NCBI GenBank assembly: GCA_009746045.1
Contig: RPFO01001075.1
Span: forward strand, 52,501 to 116,500
Direction of reading: 5' to 3'
DNA: 64,000 nucleotides
From: Mesostigma viride
Lineage: Eukaryota > Streptophyta > Mesostigmatophyceae > Mesostigmatales > Mesostigmataceae
In this document: positions 58,971 through 64,000 of the stretch, in pieces
Numbering within the stretch: the first letter of the stretch is position 1
How the letters are laid out: the number at the start of each line of letters is the position of its first letter
Notes under the pieces: model-generated
What the model was told of the DNA's origin: nothing
Seen by the model: the letters and a program-made list of their open reading frames with translations, nothing else
Databases searched by the model: none
Program-made: the position numbers and the translations under genes

Positions 58971-60290
58971 CATAGTACCAGATGCACTCTCTCGTCGTGC
59001 AGATTACTCCTTTTTCGAGGACCTTGATGTTCTCAATACTACTCTAGTTCCTACTACTATGGGTGTAACCCCTTATGGTGAACTACCTGATGATGAATCC
59101 TATGCCTACCTCTTTCATACAGCCGTTCGCATGGGCCTGATCTCCTTTCTCACGTAGGACTCTCTCTCCCGTGTGAGGCCCTTCCCGTGGCCTCGGTGGG
59201 GGGAGAGGGGAAAAATAAAATTTCTATACCGCTTAGCCATATAGCGACTAGGTCAGGAAAGTCTTATGAAAACATAGTCCCTCTAGGACCTCCCCTTCTC
59301 TTTGGCAAGGCGGTAGGAGATCTCTTTAAACCTGTTCTGGATACCTCTGTAGCGATGCCTACCTCTGATCTTGAACGTCTTATTAGTAGATTTACGGCCA
59401 CTGAGCCGGAAGCATTAGCTGCCATTGCTGCACATCCCCAACAATTAGGCAAACACCCCTGTAAATTTGTAGGTGGGTTTTTATATGTGCAGATAGCAGA
59501 TTCTACCCCTCAATGGCGCCTGTATGTCCCTCCTATCTGTCGCTCCTCCTTGCTCTTTGAGTTGCATGACTTAGCTGCTCATCAGGGTGGTAAACGGGTA
59601 CGGGACCTAGTAGCCCGCTCTTATTACTGGCCTTCCCTTTATAAGGATGTAGATGAGTATGTTAGAACTTGTCAATCTTGCCAGGAGATGAAACCCAATA
59701 ACGTAGGACAGATAGCAGAACCTAGGACCTTGCCTGACCCCATCATGCCGTGGGATTCTATCATGATGGATTTTGTAGGACCTTTTAGAAAGAATGATAG
59801 GGGCAATGCCCAGATCCTTGTGTTCATAGATCGTTTTACTCGTATGTGCCATCTCGTGCCGTGTCCTTTAGAACTCACAGCACGTGATTGCGCACGCCTA
59901 TACCTCAATAATGTATACAGATATCATGGTTTGAGTAGGCAGTTTATTAGTGATAAGGATAAGTTATTTACCTCAGATTTTTGGCAGCAGTTTTTCGCTG
60001 CCATCGGTACCAAGGTTACCTACGGTACTGCCTACCACTCCTCCTCCTCTCATTTAGTAGAGCGTCTTAATAGGGTAGTGGAAGAAGCGCTTAGGCACTA
60101 TGTTAATGGCTCGGGAAGTGATTGGGAGGATTATTTATGTTTGGTAGAGTTCTCCCTCAACAATTGTCCCCAAGCTGCGCATGGATATACGCCCTTCTTC
60201 CTAGATACTAGTAGACAGCCTCTTACTCCTACCTCTCTCTTAGCTAGTCCTCTACGGGACAAGGATGATATGTGTCCCGAGATACTGTAG
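58971..60290 (+). CDS. Gypsy integrase
   Basis: After DALSRR and a linker with a stop at 59157, the frame from 59187 carries the HHCC zinc region (HDLAAHQGG...CQSCQEMK). The DDE core has MMDFVGPF, ISDKDKLFTSDFW and HLVERLNRVVEEAL. It ends at 60290, and the C-terminus continues in an overlapping frame (60272-60853). Several small shifts make the polyprotein non-functional as assembled. Confidence 0.9.
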
Positions 60291-60853
60291 AAGGTGTACA
60301 GTCCTTACTAGATAGAATGAAAACTGCTCATGACCACGCGATCTCAGGGTACCAAAAAGCTCAGTCTAAGTACCTTGCTAGGTTGCGTGCCTCCTTAGAT
60401 AGAAGAGCACCTGAGATAGAAATAGGAGATCTAGTATTAGTAGAAGGCCCCCGTGTTGGCCGTTTTGCTCATAAGTTTGAAGCAGAACTTAAGGTCAAAC
60501 TTAGGCCCGCCTTCTTAGGACCCTTCCATGTTTTGTCTAGAGTAGGAAATTTCTTATATAAAGTCGATATCCCTACCTCTTGGCAGACACATTCAAACAC
60601 CTTCCATAGAAGCCAGCTGAAACTGTACCACCCTAGTACGTTCGCTGGTAGAGAGCTAGCGCCTGCCCCTTTAGAGCATAACCCTGACACTGGGGAAGTA
60701 GAAGACGAAGTAGAAAGCATCGTGGCCCATAGAGATATCAAAAAGGGCCGCGGTACCCAGCGTCAGTATAAAGTGAAGTGGATGTATGCTCGTAGTGAAG
60801 TAGATAAGGTCTGGTATACGGAGAGTGAGCTAGATGGAGTTAGCCAGCTCTAG
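60272..60853 (+). CDS. Gypsy integrase C-terminus with chromodomain
   Basis: Contains the GPY/F-type module (YQKAQSKYLARLRASLDRR, IGDLVLVE, LRPAFLGPFHVLSRVG) and a C-terminal chromodomain (EVESIVAHRD...YKVKWMY...WYTESELDG). This places the element among chromoviruses, whose chromodomain steers insertion to marked chromatin. The stop TAG (60851-60853) lies inside the left arm of the inverted repeat at 60838-61123. Confidence 0.9.
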   Translation: MSRDTVEGVQSLLDRMKTAHDHAISGYQKAQSKYLARLRASLDRRAPEIEIGDLVLVEGPRVGRFAHKFEAELKVKLRPAFLGPFHVLSRVGNFLYKVDIPTSWQTHSNTFHRSQLKLYHPSTFAGRELAPAPLEHNPDTGEVEDEVESIVAHRDIKKGRGTQRQYKVKWMYARSEVDKVWYTESELDGVSQL

Positions 60854-61123
60854 TCGTGGACATAGGCTAAGTACCAGATAGCAATGTGCTATCTGGGGTT
60901 TCGCACGTGTAGGCTCGGTCAGAAGTCCCGGCTATATGTGATTCGGCAGGCTAGACTATTCGATAGCCGAGTCCTGGTGACGGACGCCAGGACTCGGCTA
61001 TCGAATAGTCTAGCCTGCCGAATCACATATAGCCGGGACTTCTGACCGAGCCTACACGTGCGAAACCCCAGATAGCACATTGCTATCTGGTACTTAGCCT
61101 ATGTCCACGACTAGAGGCTAACT
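60838..61123. repeat. Long perfect inverted repeat (hairpin) at the Gypsy pol end
   Basis: 60849-60977 and 60987-61115 are exact reverse complements over 129 bases, separated by a 9-base loop TGACGGACG. Pairing extends outward with one 3-base gap into the last pol codons (60838-60848 with 61116-61123). The arms contain a smaller palindrome, CCAGATAGCAATGTGCTATC. No target duplication flanks it, so it is an inverted duplication of the Gypsy 3' end and not a separate insertion. Confidence 0.95.
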
Positions 61124-61150
61124 GATGGGTGTAGTCGCCTGCTGCAGGAA

Positions 61151-61157
61151 TATAAAA
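61151..61157 (+). promoter_or_regulatory. TATA box upstream of the terminal ORF
   Basis: TATAAAA flanked by GCAGG and CCTGC, 44 bases before ATG 61201. Position and sequence fit a core promoter for the following coding region. Inferred from motif only. Confidence 0.45.
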
Positions 61158-61200
61158 CCCTGCACAAGCTCTAGTTGTAGACCTTCTCCTCTCTTATGTT

Positions 61201-62142
61201 ATGTCTGCTGTCGACGGGTGGTTGGTTGTCCCCTCCCCTCCGCAGCCGTCATGTCAGAGCCTACCCCTCCGGCTAGCTGAGAGCCCGCTGCCGTCCCCGC
61301 CCCTACCGGACCCTGAGCTGTACTTCGAGGCCCTTCCGGGCCGCTGGGTGTCACGGTCCAATTTTCCGGGTGGCATCGTGCAGCCGGCCCTCCAGGCCCA
61401 ACATGCGGGTTTAGTCAGGGCTGCTCTCTTCGGGGTCACGTGGTACGGTCCCTCCCCTGATGAACCGCACCAACTTGTTTTGCACGGGTTCGACGATGCC
61501 GGGCACTGTTTGTTAGGATGTGGCTCCCGCTGTCCAGCCTTGGGACAGATAGCTGCGGTTCTCCAGTGCCCCCGGGTGTTTTCCTACCTTTCTACCCCTG
61601 TGGGCCGCTCCTGCCTACGGGATGTGTTCCCCTGGCTTCCGGCCGAGGGTGATGCGGAAGTAGATGAGAACCCCTGCGACCTTCTACGGGCAGTAGAGTT
61701 CATGGAGATAGCAGACCAGACAGCGGGCGTAGGATTGGGCGACCCTACTCCTACGGACGTGCCAGTAGAGGCACAGTATACTCCTGAGTATACGGCCTCC
61801 CCTGCGGCGTCCTCCTCTTCAGTGTCGGCGCCTTCCCCTGTCCCGTCTTCACCGAGGTCGGTCCTGTGCGCATCGGTGGAGCCTACCCCTTTGGGCTCTG
61901 GTCGTGAGCCTGATCCTCTTTCGGCGACAGTTTCTGCGATGCAGGCGCAGATCCAGTCCCTGACGGCGGCCTTCGGGGCCTTCATGGCGGCCCAGGCGCA
62001 CGCTCCAGCCACGCCAGGTGGGGTGTCTGCCGCAGCTGTGCCCCCTTCCCCTTCGGTCGCCTCGACGTCTACGGGTCCGTCTGTGCCACGCGAGCCCTCG
62101 GCGGCTGCGGTTCCCTCTGTTGCTGCGGCTCCTACGCCTTAA
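61201..62142 (+). CDS. Unrecognised Pro/Ala/Ser-rich protein, first part
   Basis: 313 codons from ATG 61201 to TAA. The N-terminal third is compact, with Cys and His residues (FDDAGHCLLGCGSRCPALGQ) and Trp-Tyr motifs (FGVTWYGPSPDE). Then comes a long Ser/Pro/Ala linker with a short helical segment VSAMQAQIQSLTAAFGAFMA. The stop lies in TTAATT at 62139-62144. Without four of those bases the frame continues as SATSAPATDVPAPRRE, so the TAA may be a lesion. Codon use is GC-rich, unlike the Gypsy genes beside it. No family recognised; a Gag-like or host role is open. Confidence 0.55.
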   Translation: MSAVDGWLVVPSPPQPSCQSLPLRLAESPLPSPPLPDPELYFEALPGRWVSRSNFPGGIVQPALQAQHAGLVRAALFGVTWYGPSPDEPHQLVLHGFDDAGHCLLGCGSRCPALGQIAAVLQCPRVFSYLSTPVGRSCLRDVFPWLPAEGDAEVDENPCDLLRAVEFMEIADQTAGVGLGDPTPTDVPVEAQYTPEYTASPAASSSSVSAPSPVPSSPRSVLCASVEPTPLGSGREPDPLSATVSAMQAQIQSLTAAFGAFMAAQAHAPATPGGVSAAAVPPSPSVASTSTGPSVPREPSAAAVPSVAAAPTP

Positions 62143-62298
62143 TTCGGCTACCTCTGCGCCTGCTACTGACGTACCTGCGCCTCGGCGCGAGTCCGCCGTC
62201 CCAGCGGCCGAGCCCGTCGCCGCCGCGTCCGAGCCGCCCACCACGTCAGCGCCGCCCTCGCGGGGTTTCTTCAGCGACCCGGGCGGACTTCCCAGGCT

Positions 62299-63597
62299 TT
62301 GGGAGGGCGGTCCTCCGCAGAGAATATCCCGGTGCCTGACTGGAGCTTAGACGGTAACCAGTCGTATGCCGGATTGCCTGTCCCCACGGGCCCTATTTTC
62401 AACATGTGGCCTGGTGGTGCTCCGCCCCCAGAGACCGGCGCGCCAGCTGCGGAGGCGGGTCCGTCGCGACCCCCTGCGGCATCGGGTCCGACGCGGCCCC
62501 CTGTTGTACCGGCGCCGTCTGCGTCTGTGCCGGTTCCTACCCCTTCGTCGGCCCCTGTCCCTTCGGCCCCGCGGTCTTTGGCTGCGGTTGTTCGGTCCAG
62601 TGGCTCTGACCCTCGCGCCACCCGCGCTGCCGATTCCCTTCGGGAGTTGTCAGAGGGCGATCGGGATCGGGCCCCTTCTGTGGTGCATGCGACTCCGGAG
62701 TCGCGCGACACGCCTGTCTTTGGGTACGGTATGTCTGCGCTCGCCTGCCGCCAGTGTGACCTGCCGCGCGCCTCCGCCGAGCTTGCCATTTCGCCCATGT
62801 CCTACGGTTTCTCTCAGGTGTGTCGGGCGCCGCGGAACCGTGGCCTACCAGTTGAGACTGATCGGCCTCCTTTCGATATGGTTATTTTAGCTGATCCGGT
62901 GTTCCAGGTACGTGAGATCCTGGTTCGGCGCGTCCTGTATCGCTGGGCTAGGCGCCACAATGACTTGGACACCTACGGCGGGTTCCAGTGGGCTTACCCT
63001 CCGCCTCTGGGCATTATGGCCTCAGATGCCCTTACGGTAGAGTTTCCTGCGGTGCCGGGTGCCACGTACAGCACGGTCCTTCAGCCCATCCTAGAGTGGG
63101 ATGCCCGTCCTCCAGCGCCCATCCCGGGCCAGGGTCTGGACTCTCGGGGTCATCCTCCTCCCCGGGCTAGCGACTACCTCGAGACGTTCGGGTCGCGACA
63201 GTGTGCCCGTCGGTGGCGCTCCCGTGAGATTCGGCATATCCGGTTGTGGCCGTCCAACGTGGAGCCCCTGGTAGATCTGTTTTTCCCGACGGGTATGCGC
63301 CCTCGGATCCGGTACCATCGCCTGCTCCTGCGGGCTCTCTGCCTGATCGCGGTAGAGCCTTTCCTACGCCTCTTTGCCTGTGGTTTCCTGGATTGGGCCC
63401 GGGGCCAGGTCGTTCTTACGCAGCATAGGTATTACTGGGCCTTCCTGGGTCTTTTTCCTGACGGCGTGTGGGCCGATGTTTTCCTCACTGTAGATAGGCA
63501 CGACAATGCTGAGGATGTGTCTCACTACCAGGCGTACCTGGATGTCCTGCTGGCCTCCCGTGGGCCGGGCCCACTTCAAATGTTCCGAAAAGTGTGA
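62299..63597 (+). CDS. Unrecognised protein, second part, with a conserved-looking C-terminal domain
   Basis: An open frame to TGA 63597, probably the continuation of 61201-62142 after two small indels; no ATG near its beginning is convincing. After a Pro/Ala/Ser-rich stretch it encodes a dense, low-repeat domain of about 270 residues: FGYGMSALACRQCDLPRASA, VREILVRRVLYRWARRHNDL, RWRSREIRHIRLWPSNVEPL and QHRYYWAFLGLFPDGVWADV. The regular alternation of aromatic and basic residues suggests a real folded domain. I recognise no enzyme motif. By position it may belong to another transposon. Confidence 0.55.
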   Translation: MGGRSSAENIPVPDWSLDGNQSYAGLPVPTGPIFNMWPGGAPPPETGAPAAEAGPSRPPAASGPTRPPVVPAPSASVPVPTPSSAPVPSAPRSLAAVVRSSGSDPRATRAADSLRELSEGDRDRAPSVVHATPESRDTPVFGYGMSALACRQCDLPRASAELAISPMSYGFSQVCRAPRNRGLPVETDRPPFDMVILADPVFQVREILVRRVLYRWARRHNDLDTYGGFQWAYPPPLGIMASDALTVEFPAVPGATYSTVLQPILEWDARPPAPIPGQGLDSRGHPPPRASDYLETFGSRQCARRWRSREIRHIRLWPSNVEPLVDLFFPTGMRPRIRYHRLLLRALCLIAVEPFLRLFACGFLDWARGQVVLTQHRYYWAFLGLFPDGVWADVFLTVDRHDNAEDVSHYQAYLDVLLASRGPGPLQMFRKV

Positions 63598-63639
63598 CAC
63601 TTTTTGTCGTTTTTTTTACTTTTTCGACGATCGTCACTC

Positions 63640-63999
63640 TGCAGAGTGATTCGTCGTGCGAAATCGTGCGAAATTGTGCGAAATTTGCTGAAATCGTGTG
63701 AAATTTGCTGAAATCGTGCGAAATTGTGCGAAATTTGCTGAAATCGTGCGAAATTTCATGTGAAAAATGTCGACGGTAAAAAATTTTGATGTGCACAATG
63801 TGTGTGAATTCATGCGAAATTTTGTCAAACGTCACTCCCCAAAACGACCCTTGGTTGAAATCCATGCGAAATCGTGCGAAATCATGCAAAATTGTGCGAA
63901 ATCGTGCGAAATCGTGCGAAAATGTGTGAAAATTTTGCGAAAATCACGCGAAAATCACGCGAACTTGTGCGAATTTTTTTTTTTTTTTTTGCGAAAATA
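63640..63999. repeat. Degenerate GTGCGAAAT tandem repeats to the window end
   Basis: Units of 9-15 bases built on GTGCGAAAT[C/T] and GCTGAAAT recur from 63655 to 63760 and again from 63865 to 63990, ending beside an 18-base T run. A palindrome CACTCTGCAGAGTG lies just before (63635-63648). It could be the subterminal region of a further transposon cut by the window edge. Confidence 0.7.
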
Positions 64000-64000
64000 G

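Noticed and set aside
60838..61123. The long hairpin as a MITE insertion
   Set aside because: No target duplication flanks it, and the pairing extends into the last pol codons, so it is an inverted duplication of the element's own end.

Overview
This window is nuclear DNA of a eukaryote, most likely a green alga (chlorophyte). I infer this from genes split by many GT-AG introns with GTGAGT/GTGCGT donors, GC-rich coding exons, long simple repeats inside introns, an alpha-type carbonic anhydrase with a signal peptide, and dense LTR, LINE and DNA transposons. Species cannot be named from the sequence. No CRISPR array, rRNA or tRNA was recognised.

Left part (1-18785): an apparently intact 11-exon gene for omega-amidase (NIT2, nitrilase superfamily) runs from 759 to 10509 on the + strand. 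All exon phases join, giving 346 residues with a 69-residue N-terminal extension that looks like an organelle transit peptide. Its introns hold long simple repeats. Beyond it lie a compound tetranucleotide satellite, a G27 run, two degraded LINE pieces, and exons of an unrecognised multi-pass membrane protein on the - strand (14179-16938).

Middle part (18786-30040): an alpha carbonic anhydrase gene. Exon 1 (18786-19283) carries the signal peptide and all three zinc histidines. The first intron has received a 7.6-kb Copia-type LTR retrotransposon (20383-27996, flanked by TTAGC). Exon 2 (28759-28985) stops at the conserved TTPPC region, where it abuts a LINE fragment on the - strand, so the gene is probably broken. 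From 30041 to 33510 there is repeat-rich DNA, a fold-back of LINE 3' tails, and a 1758-bp hAT-like element with a perfect 8-bp target duplication.

Right part (about 33682-60853): a nest of transposons. The host is a Ty3/Gypsy chromovirus (gag, protease, RT, RNase H, integrase, chromodomain) with an RNase-H1-type hybrid-binding (viroplasmin-like) domain upstream of gag. It is interrupted by three elements: (i) Copia family 2 copy A (35105-46899, - strand, flanked by CCTAC), itself split in gag by a 4991-bp fold-back DNA element with CACTA...TAGTG ends; (ii) a 5'-truncated LINE (49681-51192, 12-bp target duplication); (iii) Copia family 2 copy B (51604-58400, + strand, flanked by CGTAG). Copy B has intact gag and a 1292-residue pol separated only by an in-frame UGA-CUAG stop. 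The Gypsy pol ends in a perfect 129-bp inverted repeat. Beyond it is an unrecognised Pro/Ala/Ser-rich coding region (61201-63597) behind a TATA box, then degenerate short tandem repeats to the window end.

The most notable signal is shared by both Copia families here. The retropepsin-like domain lies after the integrase and before the RT (order IN-PR-RT-RH, not PR-IN-RT-RH), with D-T-x-A in place of D-S/T-G-A, and the RT catalytic box reads HGDD instead of YVDD. This suggests a divergent algal Copia lineage.
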